This document shows positions 40,628 to 53,000 of a stretch of 64,000 bases of DNA, in pieces. The stretch comes from Mayamaea pseudoterrestris (lineage: Eukaryota > Bacillariophyta > Bacillariophyceae > Sellaphorales > Sellaphoraceae). Location of the stretch: NCBI GenBank assembly GCA_027923505.1, contig BROI01000005.1:744001-808000 (forward strand). Reading direction: 5' to 3'. Each line of letters begins with the position of its first letter. Position 1 is the stretch's first letter. The translations under genes and the position numbers were made by a program. The notes under the pieces were generated by a model that saw only the letters and a list, made by a program, of their open reading frames with translations, was not told the DNA's origin and did not search any database.

Positions 40628-41343
40628 CTATTTTGTAGATGCCGACTGATTAAGATTGCTAGCTCCGACTGCTGAAACAATTTTTTGAACCCGCTCCAAG
40701 CTTGCGCTTGCTTGCCCCGAATTGGCGCTGACAATGCTACAATTGGCGGCTGCGTACGGCGGATCAACCCGAATCTCGTCCAAGACAATAATGCTGGTGG
40801 TTCCTTCAACCCAGTGTGCCTTATAACAGGCTTTCAGTAAACGATCAAAGCATGCCTGGCCTGCTGGTGTTGCCTGCATGGAATAGCAATGAGAAATAAA
40901 CGTTAGTCAGCGTTATATGAAACAGAAGTTCCAAACAACTCCGTCTCTCACAAACATACCTTGTCATTGATTTGCCGCATGCTTTCTTCGGCAAGTTTGA
41001 TAGCCTTTCGCTCCTTGTCCTCGAGCACCTTGCGATTAATCTTGGTAGGAGGCTGCATCGGCATGTCGGATACATTAGCAGACGCCCGTTGCGGCTTGGC
41101 TTGCACTACATGCTTGGCTTGAATGATGTGAATCGTTGGAGCAGACGCCTGTTTCTTCTGTGACTGCTTACTACTATGACTAGTAGATTGTGAATCAACG
41201 AGCAAGACAATGCAGCCGCTTGCGTTGTCGGTCGTGTAGACACGGCCACGCACGATTCCAGTCGGAGCCAGCGTCAGCTCCCATGATGAATATACTGGAT
41301 ATTGTTCGGAAAGAAGCAGCGTATCCGATGGTTTCTTCGACAT
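40628..41343 (-). CDS. LSM12: LSM12-like protein (two exons)
   Basis: Exons 41343-40960 and 40873-40628 (86-bp GTATGT...CAG intron) give about 209 residues. The N-terminal part is a divergent Lsm-like barrel (GIVRGRVYTTDNASGCIVLLV, about 29-49). After a linker comes the LSM12 anticodon-binding-like (AD) domain: helix KERKAIKLAEESMRQINDK across the intron, GQACFDRLLKACYKAHWVEG, then IIVLDEIRVDPPYAAANC, which is the hallmark of the family. LSM12 binds RNA-binding proteins such as ataxin-2 and nucleotides such as NAADP in animals. Its role in algae is unknown. Confidence 0.88.
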
Positions 41344-41810
41344 GATTGTCTACTTGAGCGACCGAAAGCCGGATCGTGTGCCATTCACGATGCTCAAGTG
41401 CACCATCATGGTCGTGCGGTCGTCCGCGGCGCCGCAGAGGTCCGTGACGTCATCGGATGGACTGGTTGCTATTGCCTGCTAGCTACCGCTATCGAGCCAA
41501 TAGCTCCGAACTTTTGATGTCAGCTAATCGAGTGATCGAGTAGCAAGAAACGATGAAACCAGAGACAAGGTTAATCGCAAAGTAGAAGTTTGAATCAGAC
41601 GTTGCTATGCTCCGTTGCGAGACGATCAGGGCAAGGTTGTTCACGGCAACGACGTGTGAACGAGTACACCGTACATACGAAAAAACGAGTTGTCAAGCTG
41701 ATGCAGCTAAAATTGGCTACCTAAATTTTAGTAACATGTAAAATATACTCTCGCACGCTCTTTCTGCCGACCAGGCGGCATAAGCCGGACGAAAAGAAAT
41801 GCTGCGTTGC
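41344..41810. other. Intergenic region
   Basis: 467 bp between minus-strand genes; should hold the LSM12 promoter and the terminator of the LRR gene. Nothing else seen. Confidence 0.3.
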
Positions 41811-44270
41811 TTACGAGGTCAACAAGGAATCGTATGGATTGTCGCACGTGCAGTTGCAAGTGCATTCAACCTCCTTGCAGTCGACTTGAATTTCCTTGCT
41901 TTCGTCCGTTGGTGTAAAGAGCTTGCACACGCTATCCGGAACGCTGCCAGTGAAGCCATTGAGCGCCAAAAGCAAGTTGGCGAGCACTGGAATATTACCA
42001 AGCTCGGTTGGAATTGTTCCTGTAAACAGATTATCCATAAAGTCCAGCGCTGAAGTATCAATGAAATGAAGATAGAGACAGTGAGAATGATGGGCGAAGA
42101 AGCATTTCGAGTCGCAATCAAATGACGAAGGTAATTACGTACAACCGCAGCTACTAAGTTGTCCTAGCTCTGTCGGCAACGTTCCTGTAAACTTGTTCGC
42201 GCCACTGTGAACCAAAAGAAAATTAAATTTAAGTCAGCAATGGAATAAGAGCTTTTGGCAAGACAAGCCACGAGTCGGCAAAGCCCATACGTACGCGTAA
42301 AAGGCGATAAGTTGTGACATAGTAGCCAGCTCGGTAGCGATGGTTCCCGTCAATTGGTTGTGACCAAATGAAAATGCTACCATGGAAGCATTCCATAGAG
42401 CGAGCTCTGACGGTATCGATCCAGTCAAAAAGTTGTTTCCAAGGTAGCAATCGGTGGCTTTGCCCATCAACGCGAGCTCCGTCGGAATTGTTCCAGCCAA
42501 ACGCTTTTGCCCCTCCATATCCATGTATAGCATCTCACCAAACATTCCAAATTCGGTTGGCAATGTCCCTGTAAAGCGATTCCAGTAAGCGTACATGTAT
42601 TGCAATTGCGTCATTAGTCCCAGCTCGGTCGGCAAGGTTCCACTGATTCTATTGTCGCCAAACCCAAATTGCTGCAAAAGGCTCAACTTCCCAACCTGCG
42701 TGGGCATTGTGCCAGTAATAAGGTTTTCGTCAATTGTCAAACTCTTCAATCGGGTCATGTCTGCGAGCAACGTTGGCAGTGTACCAGTAATTTTGTTAAT
42801 ATTGACCTTGATGTGCAGCATGTGTTTCCACTTGGTCCAAATTTCGTCGGAAATACTGCCCGCCAGTCGGTTCGAGTAGAGACGTAGATCTGTCAACTTG
42901 GACAGCTTTGTGATGCTGCTTGGAATGGTTCCACGCAACGCGTTAATGGGAAAGCGAAGCTTGGTAAGATTGGTCAATGTAGTGCTCCATTCGTCAACCA
43001 ACGTGGTAAAGTTGCCCTTTAGACCACAGGCGTAACACTCGAGCGTCTCCAAGCGGGTCAACTGCGTCAACGTACTTGGCAGTGTGCCCGTGAGTTCGTT
43101 AAAGTTGAGCGAAAGCGTTGTCAGCGCCGTCAGCATGGACACCTCATTCGGAATGGTTCCGACAAGCTTGTTACCAGCCAGGCGCAATTCTTGAAAGCCA
43201 TTCTTGTGACAGTGCTCCACATATTGATCATACTTGCGAATGTGCTCATTCATGTACCTGTCATTGTTTGGAACTTTACTTGAAAACCAAAGGCACAAAT
43301 CATTCTCTTCTTCGCCGTCCGTCGAAGTACTCAACCAACTCGTCGTATTGTCCCAGTTTGGTCCATTGGTGGCGAAAAAGACCACGGCCAAGCCGAAGCG
43401 CAGCGCAAGCTCATCCATCGTGTAGGCGTTCGCCGTTTGCGAAACCGCGCGCGGGTCCGAAACCAGCCACTTCCAGGCTTGACTCTGCGGCGACTTTGGT
43501 TCCCACTTGTCTTGGGGAAACCAGGCGGGTGTTTCGTACCATGCCGCGGCAAACTGCACATTGTCGTTCTTCGTCTTGGTCGCTACATCCTTCTTCAACG
43601 CGCGAACAGTATCGCCCGGCAAACTCGAAGCAAACTCGTAAATGGTTGTATTCGTCATGGTCCACCACTGACTATTCACGTTGCTCACGTTCGTTTCCGC
43701 GTCGTCGTTTTGGCGCTTGACCAACACGACACTCGTTGTGACCACAATGAGCACCACAATGGCGAAAATGACGGTCCACATTAACGCTTGCTTCTTGTTG
43801 ACGAGACAGTCTTCATCCTGCACCGGCTTGGCGCTGTAGACGCGCGAGCTTCCCTCCACGGCTTGCTCGACGTTGGGAATCGTGGCGACGGGCAAGCCGT
43901 GAGGGTTCAACGACGGCGGCGTTTCGGTGGAAGCGGCGACATGGTCGGACAATGAGCTTGGCGTCTGCGTGTCGGCAGTGTTGGGTGTGGTTTCTCCTGC
44001 GGCGCCTGCATTTGCTGCAGTCGTTCCAAGCATGGAGGAGGGCACGTAGCCATCCTGCAGAATCTTGGATCGAATCAAGTCTTGATGCAAATCGGATGGG
44101 GTGGATCCAGACGTCGCAGAGTCAAGCGTCGTTTGATTACTGTGGGACGTTGGTGTCACACCTTCCTCCAGATCCGCTGGAGGTGCAGCGGCAGAATCGC
44201 TGTCTCGGTCTCGGCTTTCATTGCCATCAATGGCAACATCCGTCGGGGTGTGGTCTTCTGAAGACGACAT
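41811..44270 (-). CDS. Type II membrane leucine-rich-repeat protein (three exons)
   Basis: Exons 44270-42295, 42204-42143 and 42049-41811 (introns 90 and 93 bp) give about 758 residues. A cytosolic, acidic, Ser/Thr/Pro-rich N-terminus of about 160 residues precedes one transmembrane helix (about 162-184, LMWTVIFAIVVLIVV). The rest lies outside: an LRR-capping domain with W and C residues (WYETPAWFPQDKW, NDLCLWFSS), then more than a dozen plant-type LRRs (GTIPTELG, GTLPTEFG, GSIPSELA). The C-terminus is Cys-rich (KEVECTCNCTCDN). The small middle exon encodes one LRR. The ATG at 44270 is used; the frame begins with GTG upstream. There is no kinase; a recognition or adhesion role is inferred. 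Confidence 0.88.
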
Positions 44271-44798
44271 GCTAGTTCTCACTTGTTAACTACTATAGAG
44301 AGGTTTGCTGTGACTGTCGGGAGATGGAGTATACAAGTACAACGCCTGATGATTTTTGATGATGCGCTTCAGCTGGTGGCTGCTGGAGCGCCTTTCATGC
44401 ATGGCGCGCACCTCGCGGCGTTTCACCGAAAGGGCTAATATCGAATCCTGCTTCTCCGTCTGGTCCCATTGGCACATTTCATTTAGTCGTGTCATGACAT
44501 TACTGCCCTTGGGTCATGCTAATGTACGTCAGCGTTTTCATAGTCACTTGTACGACTTAAAATGACTTTGAGTCCCGCCATAATATTCGTTGGCGATGAA
44601 ATACATGTCGCATCGGCAATGTATTCCCAACCCTTCGCCATTCGCACGAAACGCAGATGGAGGGAGGCATTGCGAAACCGAAACGCCGATTATAACACGC
44701 CGATAACGAAGGCACAAGGTCCGGCATTACCTCCATTTCCTGCATATTCATTAATGATTATCCGACCGAAAGCTCGCTTGCAATCTCAAACTTCCATC
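44271..44798. promoter_or_regulatory. Divergent intergenic region, LRR / Trx-cNMP-EF genes
   Basis: 528 bp between head-to-head starts. The downstream gene's frame is open from about 44562, but no better start than MQFLL is evident. No defined element. Confidence 0.35.
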
Positions 44799-47094
44799 AT
44801 GCAATTTCTGTTGTCGGTGCTGCTAATACTATTAACTTTTGCGCAAGCTTGGGTCAATGTCCATCCGTCGTCTTCTTCGTCAAGCCATCACATGCAATCT
44901 TTCACGGCACGATTGAATCGACTGCATTCGTCTGGTCGAGTTAGTAGCATTCTTCGGGTCGGTAGCAGTACGTTGGACATGGAGCGAGTCGACAGCACCA
45001 GTGATGACGACGACAACGACATTGTTCTTGGAGAGGATGGCATTTACCAAATTGAAAACGAGCAGCAACATCAAACATTCATGGAAGCCAACAAGGATAA
45101 GCTGGTTGTTATGAAGGTAAGGAATTTATTGATTGAGTGTTTGGAGAAGTCGATGGAGATGCCATCGAGTTGCATCTTTTTAGAGACGCTGACTTTTCTC
45201 AAGTGACTTTTATTGCGAGTTACTCGGTTTGGCACGACAAAGCACCATTTCGTTTACAATGTTCCTTATATATACACACTCGCGCCGTCTCTAACTGCAG
45301 GTCTTTGCTCCATGGTGTCGCGCTTGCAAGGGCCTTGAGCCTAAATTCGTACAAATAGTGCACGATCCAAAGTTTGCCGATTTACCCATCAAGTTTTGTC
45401 AACTCAGCATTCAACACAACAAGGCATTCGTCAAGGAACTAGGGGTATTGGCGCTGCCAACGATTCAATTCTACGTTGCTGGAACATTGGCGGACAATTT
45501 TCCCTGCGGACCAAGCAAGGTTCCTATTTTGAAGCGCAAGCTAGCGACGCTAATTAACGATCACGTCGACAGCGAGACGCGGCTGCTCAAGGAGAGTAGT
45601 ATATTGAATGCAACGGAGAGTGTTGCAGCTTTAACGACACATAAAGATGATGAAGCTACCGGTAGTGTTGGTGCCGCGCGATTCATCGAATCGGCAAAGG
45701 CAAACATTGAGGCGCACGTGGAAGCGCTGGCGGCCAAGGATGCTGCTTCCACTCAGGTTGACATGGCGAGCTTGAACATGTCGGAGGCTGCCAAAATGGA
45801 ACTTGTTAGAAACATTCCGTATTTCAACGACTTGTCGCTGGCTGACTTGGACGTTGTCTTGTCCAGGGCAAAGCAGTTGACGTACGACGCTGGTACGGTG
45901 CTTATGCGACAAGGGAGGCGCGGGCGAACCTTTTACATTTTAACGCAAGGCGAAGTGGAGGTTATGATTCAGCAAGATGCTGGTCTTGATCCACTCGTGT
46001 CGCCCAACCCAAGGTATATGGGTGCGGTGATTAATCGCTTGGGTCCTGGTGGTACGTATCACTTTGAGGAACGCATGCGATAACCAGTTCTACCGGTAGT
46101 CACCCACTCTAAAACTATCTCTCATCTATCTGCAGACTACTTTGGCGAAAGAGCTCTTATTACTGGTGAACCACGAGCAGCAAGTATTCGGGCGACGGAA
46201 ACTGTGACTGTCTGGGCATTTGACAAGGATGATTTCCCTGCATCGTCGGTGTTGTCGGGTCGAACGCTTTATACAACCGAGTTGTCGGGCATGAACGACA
46301 AGTACGGAGTGTCACTCAACGATCTATACAATACTGAAGTTGATCGACAAATCACACAAAGCTCATTGGCTAGTATGAAACGAGGAAGCGTCAATACACC
46401 CGATGTGATTCGTGGCGTTGATACCGACGAGGAAATAACTGACGATGACGAATCGGTAGCAGAAATAGCAGCAGATGAAACGATAACACAAGTATCTGCT
46501 GTTCAACCTACGGCACTACAAACTGACGCTATCTTTGCCCTTTTGACTCGCTTTCAAATGATCCGACACGTTAGCCAGTGCTACGATTACATAATTAACA
46601 TGCGTGCCGTCTGGGGCGATGAAGTAAGCATTCGACGATCCATGCTTGTGAATCGTTTGAGCGCCGCCCAACGAACTGAATTTTCCGAGACGTTTAAACT
46701 GATTGACCGCAACGGCGACGGAACAATTACCTTGCTCGAATTGAAGCGAGTCATGGAAAGCATTGGCGAAGGCAAGAGCGACTCGGAGCTTCGCGACATG
46801 ATTGATCAATCAGGTGCAGACTCCAAAATCAACGGCGAGTCCGTTTTGAGCATTTCTGATTTTATGGGTATCATGGCGGAAGCTGAATTCTTTAGCTTGT
46901 TCAAGGACATCTTTTCGTCTTTGGACAAGCAGGATTCTGGATTTGTCAAGGCGTCTGAACTTGATCGCGTCCTGTGCGGTGTCCGCGACTTGATTAGTGA
47001 CGACCGCAAGAGTATTATTGATGTCGATGATATGGAGATGCTCATTGACTATGAACAATTTACAAGAATGATGCTTGGGTCGGCTCTGTTATAA
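44799..47094 (+). CDS. Plastid-targeted thioredoxin / cyclic-nucleotide-binding / EF-hand fusion (three exons)
   Basis: Exons 44799-45116, 45301-46051 and 46136-47094 (introns 184 and 84 bp) give about 675 residues. The N-terminus is a signal peptide ending AQA|W (W18), compatible with plastid import. A thioredoxin fold follows, interrupted by intron 1 just before the active site APWCRAC (C112, C115), then VLALPTIQFY with the cis-Pro. Next is a cNMP-binding domain (about 260-390) with GTVLMRQGRRGRTFYILTQG and the phosphate-binding cassette FGERALITGEPRAA, split by intron 2. Then an acidic linker and a calmodulin-like region: one canonical EF loop (DRNGDGTITLLE, about 547-558), one clear but weaker (DKQDSGFVKASE, about 620), others degenerate. 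Inference: links redox, cyclic nucleotide and calcium signals in the plastid. Confidence 0.88.
45656..45665. repeat. CTACCGGTAG palindrome (coding)
   Basis: A 10-bp perfect palindrome inside exon 2 of the Trx/cNMP/EF gene, identical to the core at 5799-5808 and to 46090-46099. Confidence 0.6.
46090..46099. repeat. CTACCGGTAG palindrome (intronic)
   Basis: A 10-bp perfect palindrome in intron 2 of the Trx/cNMP/EF gene, about 430 bp from an identical copy in the exon. Confidence 0.6.
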
Positions 47095-47435
47095 CCTTGT
47101 GGCAGCTACCTACGCAGGCATCCTAGCCACACTTATCGCGAATTATACGCACATTCGGTCGTATAGAGAACTTCACCTTACAACACAGCAGCATAGCAAA
47201 AATTTATTCATGTTGTTATACATTCACATAGGGGCCATGCGCGATACTCTATGAACTTGCACAACCAGCAGTTGGCATGTCAAAATCAGCTCGCGTGTCG
47301 CAGTCAGAACCGTTGCGATTCGTGCACTTTGTGATTGCGCGCCAGTGTCGTCCATCAGAAATCAATCTTGTTCTGCCTTCCCCTGCAAAATCATTCACTT
47401 CACGCGCTCTTTATTACGAGCACAGCATTAGCATC
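47095..47435. other. Intergenic region
   Basis: 341 bp between the Trx/cNMP/EF gene and LENG1 on the same strand. The LENG1 frame is open from an ATG at 47277, giving a possible 53-residue extension. No other feature. Confidence 0.3.
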
Positions 47436-48275
47436 ATGTCTGGTCGTTTGGTCATACTACCGAAAAAGTCTTACTGTCCCTGGAAGCCCGAGAACCTTGC
47501 TCGTGTGGAACGCGACGAGCGAATGCACGCCGAGCAGTTACAGCAACAAAATTGTCAGCGCGTACGCAAGCGAGGCCACGAGCGAATGGATAGAATGCGG
47601 AACGAAAAGAGTCGAGGCGGAAGTCATGGAACAACTATTACTAGCGAGTCGCCTCAGCATGTTAATTTGTTTCGGCGCGAGGAGGATGAAGCAGCTCGAC
47701 TTGGTGGACAGCGGCGTACGAATACGTCCGGTCGCTCTTCACGATTGACAGCTGGAACGGAGGCAAAGCCATTTTACATTGAACAACCCGTTTGCATTGG
47801 AACAAAGTCTCGCAGCGATCTTGTACACGAGGCGCAGCATGTACTCAAGACGGCATTGGATCCAGCATCGACTTTTATGTCAAACGATACTCATGGACAA
47901 AACTATCATAACAGCCGGACGCAAAGCACTCGTCAAAATCAGGCACCGGATCTTGTGCAGATTCAGCTTGGACGCACGTCCTCCTTACCCAAGCATGACG
48001 AACGGCGGCGGCGGCGGCGCAAACATGGCGACGACGAGTCTGTCTCTAACATTCACAAGGAAACATCAAAGCGAAGCATCAGGAAGAAGCAAAGGATGGA
48101 GCAGTCACAACCAAGCATATCTGACGGTGCATTGGCGGATCTTCGTCGGCGGCGAATGGTGCGAGAAAGTGACGAGCGAGAGCGTCAAGAGACGATCACA
48201 ACAAGCTACGGCTATGCGAATGGGAGGAATCAAAGGAAATACAATGATCAGTTTCACCCAAGTCTGGCTAGATAG
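47436..48275 (+). CDS. LENG1: LENG1-like protein with CIR N-terminal domain
   Basis: 279 residues from MSGRLVILPKKSY; an ATG at 47277 would add 53. Residues about 8-30 are the CIR_N motif (LPKKSYCPWKPENLARVERDE), followed by a charged helix. The HVNLFRREEDEA element and the C-terminal block (ALADLRRRRMVRESDERERQ, then RKYNDQFHPSLAR) line up with the vertebrate leukocyte-receptor-cluster member 1. A basic run (about 233-243, RRRRRRKHGDD) is a likely nuclear signal. The function is not established; association with splicing complexes is known for relatives. Length matches the family (about 260-280). Confidence 0.86.
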   Translation: MSGRLVILPKKSYCPWKPENLARVERDERMHAEQLQQQNCQRVRKRGHERMDRMRNEKSRGGSHGTTITSESPQHVNLFRREEDEAARLGGQRRTNTSGRSSRLTAGTEAKPFYIEQPVCIGTKSRSDLVHEAQHVLKTALDPASTFMSNDTHGQNYHNSRTQSTRQNQAPDLVQIQLGRTSSLPKHDERRRRRRKHGDDESVSNIHKETSKRSIRKKQRMEQSQPSISDGALADLRRRRMVRESDERERQETITTSYGYANGRNQRKYNDQFHPSLAR

Positions 48276-48777
48276 GAGGTTTTTATGACATAAACTTTCT
48301 ACGAAGTGCATGCTTCCATGCTGCTCATAAAATCTTGCTTGGTGAATCCTGTACTCGTAGCCGCAAAATGCATTCTCCCCGCAAAACTCGCGGCTCCACG
48401 CTTCGAGTCAATGTTGCATTGCTACAATCATAATGAAGTGTTGCCGAGTAAAAGAGCGAAATCGTAGCTATTTGCTCTTGAGTTTCCGTTGCTCTGGTAG
48501 CTCCCATACCTACGGCAGGAAACATGAACAAAGCGTGAATGGAAATGTTGTCGTAGACACACTCCTTGATGATCGCTAGTAACGCGGACGACAAAAGCAC
48601 AGAACGCTTGAGAGTCGGAACAGGAACGGATCTTGCTCGACGCGGAGGATCGCCATTCGCTGTTCATAGTAACAGCGACAAACAAGGCCTTAGCATTACA
48701 CTTCCATCTACTATTAGACTTTGCAGATTACTTTGAAGACAATTTGTCGTCTGAATCCCTAACAGTACCTTCCAATT
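48276..48777. other. Intergenic region with a doubtful minus-strand ORF
   Basis: 502 bp between LENG1 and the alpha/beta hydrolase. A minus-strand frame runs from about 48660 to 48325 (about 110 codons) with protein-like composition but no ATG; it could be a terminal exon with an AG acceptor near 48659. Not accepted as a gene. Confidence 0.25.
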
Positions 48778-49892
48778 ATGACACCTTCTCTCGAAACACC
48801 GCCGCCGCAAAAGATTCTGCATTATCCGATCCATGGCGACTTGAACGGAGGCACCTTGATTCTTCTTGGCGACAAGCAGGCCAAGAATGTTGTATTCTTG
48901 ATGGGAGGCTTTCCGGATGATCATCAGGTAAATTGTGAATGGAGATGGACTCAATTTTCCTTGTGCATGAGTGACTTCTCCGTCTGATCATCGCTCATCC
49001 TTTACACTACCTTACGTTGCAACATTACAAATCACATTTACAGGCATTTTTAAACATGGCAACATCCTTGGCGCAGAACGGTTGTTTCGTTGGAGTCACT
49101 TGCTTGCCCGGCTACGATCGCATTGAGCCATGGGTCAAGCATCCGCACGGTTTCACCTTGGAGCAAATTGTCGCCGCCTGCGGAGGCGCCATGTACGCGC
49201 TCGTGGCGCAGTCGCAGGCCAGCGAGCGAAATCTGACCTGCATGTTTCATGATTGGGGATGCGTCTTTGGACTGGTGCAGGCGAATCGCGTGATACAGGA
49301 AAATGTTCCGTTTTTGCATCCCAAGCAGTTGGTGCTGTTTGATGTTTGCGGACCGCCTCATCCAGAGATTCAAGCAAATATGAATGACAAGGGTAAAATG
49401 GGCTTTTGGAATTCATTTAAAGCCGCAACCTATCAGCTATTTTTCGCTGGCTGCTTTGCGCTGCAGACGCACGTTTCGCGTCACTTGGCGCACGCCTTTT
49501 ACGCTGTTGGATCGTTGGTGCTGTTTCGCATTTTGCCATTCAACCCCGTGGGGCCGCAGGACAAGCTTTTGCTACAAAGTCGAGCAACCTCCATTCCGAC
49601 GCGCAAGTTCATATACATGATGTATCCATACTACTACATGGCGCGTCAGGGAAGGAGTTTCTTCAAGCAGTATCACTTGCCGAAACCAAATGATATGCGA
49701 GTCTTGTACATGTATGGCGTGAACAAGAATGTCATGTTCCACACGCCAGGGACGCTGCAATACTTTGCTGAGCAGGATTCGGCAAAGGCCAAGGCGGAAG
49801 CTGTGGAAGATTCTGGACACTGGTTGTATCTGCATCGGCCGGAGCATTGCTTAAAGGCGGTGCTGAATTTTTGTTTTGGAGACGAAAAGTAG
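48778..49892 (+). CDS. Alpha/beta-hydrolase of epoxide-hydrolase/dehalogenase type (two exons)
   Basis: Exons 48778-48927 and 49044-49892 (116-bp GTAAAT...CAG intron) give about 332 residues. The oxyanion motif FLMGGFPDDH spans the end of exon 1. The nucleophile elbow is MFHDWGCVFG (D120), the HDWG form typical of epoxide hydrolases and haloalkane dehalogenases, which use Asp instead of Ser. The acid/base His lies in the C-terminal DSGHWLYLHRPEHC. A cap region with aromatic residues and two hydrophobic segments (about 182-225) may contact a membrane. The substrate is unknown; lipid epoxides are plausible. Confidence 0.83.
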
Positions 49893-50090
49893 ACGAACAT
49901 GATTTCAAATGTGGTGTTTCTATTCGTATTATATAATATAATGATGTATTATGATTTGTTACATGTGAAATATGACGACATTCGTCCAGTCTCGGCAAAG
50001 ATGTCAAAATGCTCGGTCGATGTCTGCCACCAAAACTAACATAGCTACATCCAGTGCCACTTGACGATAAGCAATCTGGATAACCGTTCT

Positions 50091-53000
50091 TTACAAATGC
50101 ACGAGCCGACTGCGAGCATACTGCGTGTCTCGCCGACTCGCCTTGCTGTACTCGCGCTTGAGCTTGGCTTCTCCGTGGCGAAGCCATTCAACAGGGTCTG
50201 GTCCAACCATGGCTGTCAGCTCATCGTTTAAACCATTCTCGCGACACAATGCGCGCAGTCTCGACAAGGAAGCTTCTCCTGGTGCGGCTCCGTGAACAGC
50301 CAAACATTCTTTTAAAAGTAACATAGCTGAGCCCGCCTGGCCATGGCGACCGCAATACTCGACAAGTGAGCCGTACGAAATAATATCCAGCTCTGTCCCA
50401 GCCTCTTTCAGTTGATGCTTAAATGCCAATGCTCGCGAGAAACGATTGCTGCTGAGAAACATTTGTAATAGTAGTCGATTGCTATATTCATTGGGGACCA
50501 TGCCGTGCCGAAGATACTCGGATTCGAAAAAGTCCAATGCTCGGTTCAAACTGCCTGACTTGGTTTCAAGTTCCAAAGCCCCGTTCAACATGTGCATATC
50601 CACCAGACCATCTTGCCCTGCCTTGTGGACCACGTAGCGCGCCGTCATGGAACTCATTTGCTTCAGCCACGTAGCCGTCACATAGTCCGGCATCTTCTCT
50701 CGGACGAGTGGGATCAACTCCAGGAGTGGCGGATCATCTAAATTCTTCTTAAAAACAGTCAGGATTTTCGATAATCGCCGGTCGGAAAAGGCTGGAAACA
50801 AACTGCGAAGCTCTTCAAGCTCTGAACCTTCTAACTCGTCAAGTGGATCCAGAGAATATGATTCGTCAATGGCTCCATCATATACAGCCATATCACTCAA
50901 TTTCGCGAGCTCGGCCATCTGATGCATTGACGAGTTAGCCAGCGCCTGATTTAGTAAAGTCGACTTTGTTGATACAGGAGTTTCGCTTTCGTCACTGCCG
51001 TTGTCACTCTTTGGTTCAGTCTCTGTAAAGTTGCTTAAAGCATCATCCATCGGCGAGCCACCTTTTAAATCCGATTCAATGCCCTCCCATATTTTGTCGA
51101 ATCCATCCGATTCAGATTCGGATTCAGTCTCGTCGTCTTGAGATGAAGCGTCGGCACTTTTTAACCGTTGCAGATCTCCAGAGCCGACAAGTCCACGCTC
51201 AACCAGCTCATTCATATCCATGTTCATCACTTCATTGTACTCTTCCTTCATCAAAGTGAAAAGCTCTCTAGCCTCTTCTTCGTCGACCTCATCAAATTCT
51301 TCGCCGCTGTCTGCTATCTCGGCACGCAGGTCGTCGTAGAATTTGACAAACTCCGCCTCGTCAAAACCTATACCGCTTTGTGATTGCACCTGATCGTTTG
51401 GAAAAAGACGGTCAGTAAATATGTGTAGCAGCAGTCACATCCACGCAACGACAAAAAAATCATCGAGCGTTAAAAAAGCAATCACTGCAGATTAATATAG
51501 CCGCAAACCGATCCCAAGAAGACATCAAAATGTATGAAGCAAGTTCATACGTCACATGGGCAACGTGCAAAAAGTCACGGCAGAAACGACATAACACTAT
51601 CGACACTTACATTTTCATACTCATCCTCGTCTGTTTTTAAAACCTTCGATTCAAAAGCAGTGAGGGCGGGATCGGAGGCTTCCTTCTTTTTTACGGGGCG
51701 ATGAAGCCACCGCATGGCGTCTACATCGAAATACAATTCTTCCCCTTCACTGGCATCGATGTGTGTGTCCAGCGATAGCGATGAGTCTGAGTCCACCCCG
51801 CCAAGATTAACGCTATGGCTCGGATGAGGTACCGAGCTGGCTGGCGCAGCCTTACTTCCTTTGTCGTTGGCAACGCGGTTCTCGCTGCTGCCTCCTGAGG
51901 ACAGAAGTGGATTTGCAACGTTACTCACTTGCAAGGAGTCGGTCGCGCGATCCTTCCAGCTCATGGTTTCAAAGTCGAAATACATGTCGACTTTTGGAGT
52001 TGAAACATTTGCCTCCGTTCCAGACATTTCCGATTTTCTCACTGGATCGCTATCGTCCTCTCCAGATGGTAGCAGGACACGACTGTCCTCTCGACCAGCA
52101 ACTGCATCCAGTAGATGTTGTGAATCTTCGTCCTTGTACTTCATGCGCCAAATATCTTCAGGCGTTGTTTTGCGAAACTCTTCCTTCAACTCTCCTTCGT
52201 CATTGAGGTATATCTTTGCAAACTCCTCATCCAGCTCGTCCAAGGATCCACCTTCCAATTCTTCCACACCCTTGAATGCACGCTTACTACGTTTCCCTCC
52301 TCGGTATTCGTCTTCGTCCTGCTCTCCCTCCCACGTCAAATCATCAGACGTTGACTGGAAGGGAATTGAGTTGTCAACATAGTTAGGAACTTTCTGCGCA
52401 GTCAAGAGCCGAAGAGAATCCTCGCAAAGGTAACCTCGATTCTCTCGGCCTTGCCAAAGTGTGCCAATAATGTTGCTATCTACAGCATTAGCGCAAGCAT
52501 GGAGTATGGCAGACAGCACTCGACTGTCCTTGCCATATTCACGTTCCTCGTGCGTTAATCGCTTGGACTGATTGTACGTTGCCAGACTAGATGAGTTGTT
52601 TGAATGCAACAAACGCGACCCATCGGTATTGTCGCTTCCTTCAGATAGCAGCAGCCTGTCGTCCACTACATCCGGCTCTCCTCTCAGCTTCGCCAAATGC
52701 CTGTTCGACCCAATCGACCGAAACTGGTCCAACTTGCGAATCTCACTCGCCACAAAAATCGCCTTGGCTGTAGCAACATCCCCGACATTGGCCGCGCACA
52801 TGATGAGCGCCGCCACAAAGCCATCATCCTGCTCCACCTGCGCACTCTCCGCTCGCTGCAGTATTCTCGCCGCCATTTTCCCATGATGCGACGCCAATAG
52901 CTCACGCCGTCGGTTCCGCTTGGACGATCCATTCTCATATCGAATCGCAATGGCCTGACTCTTGGCCACGGCCCGGAGCGCACTAGTGAAACACAGAGTC

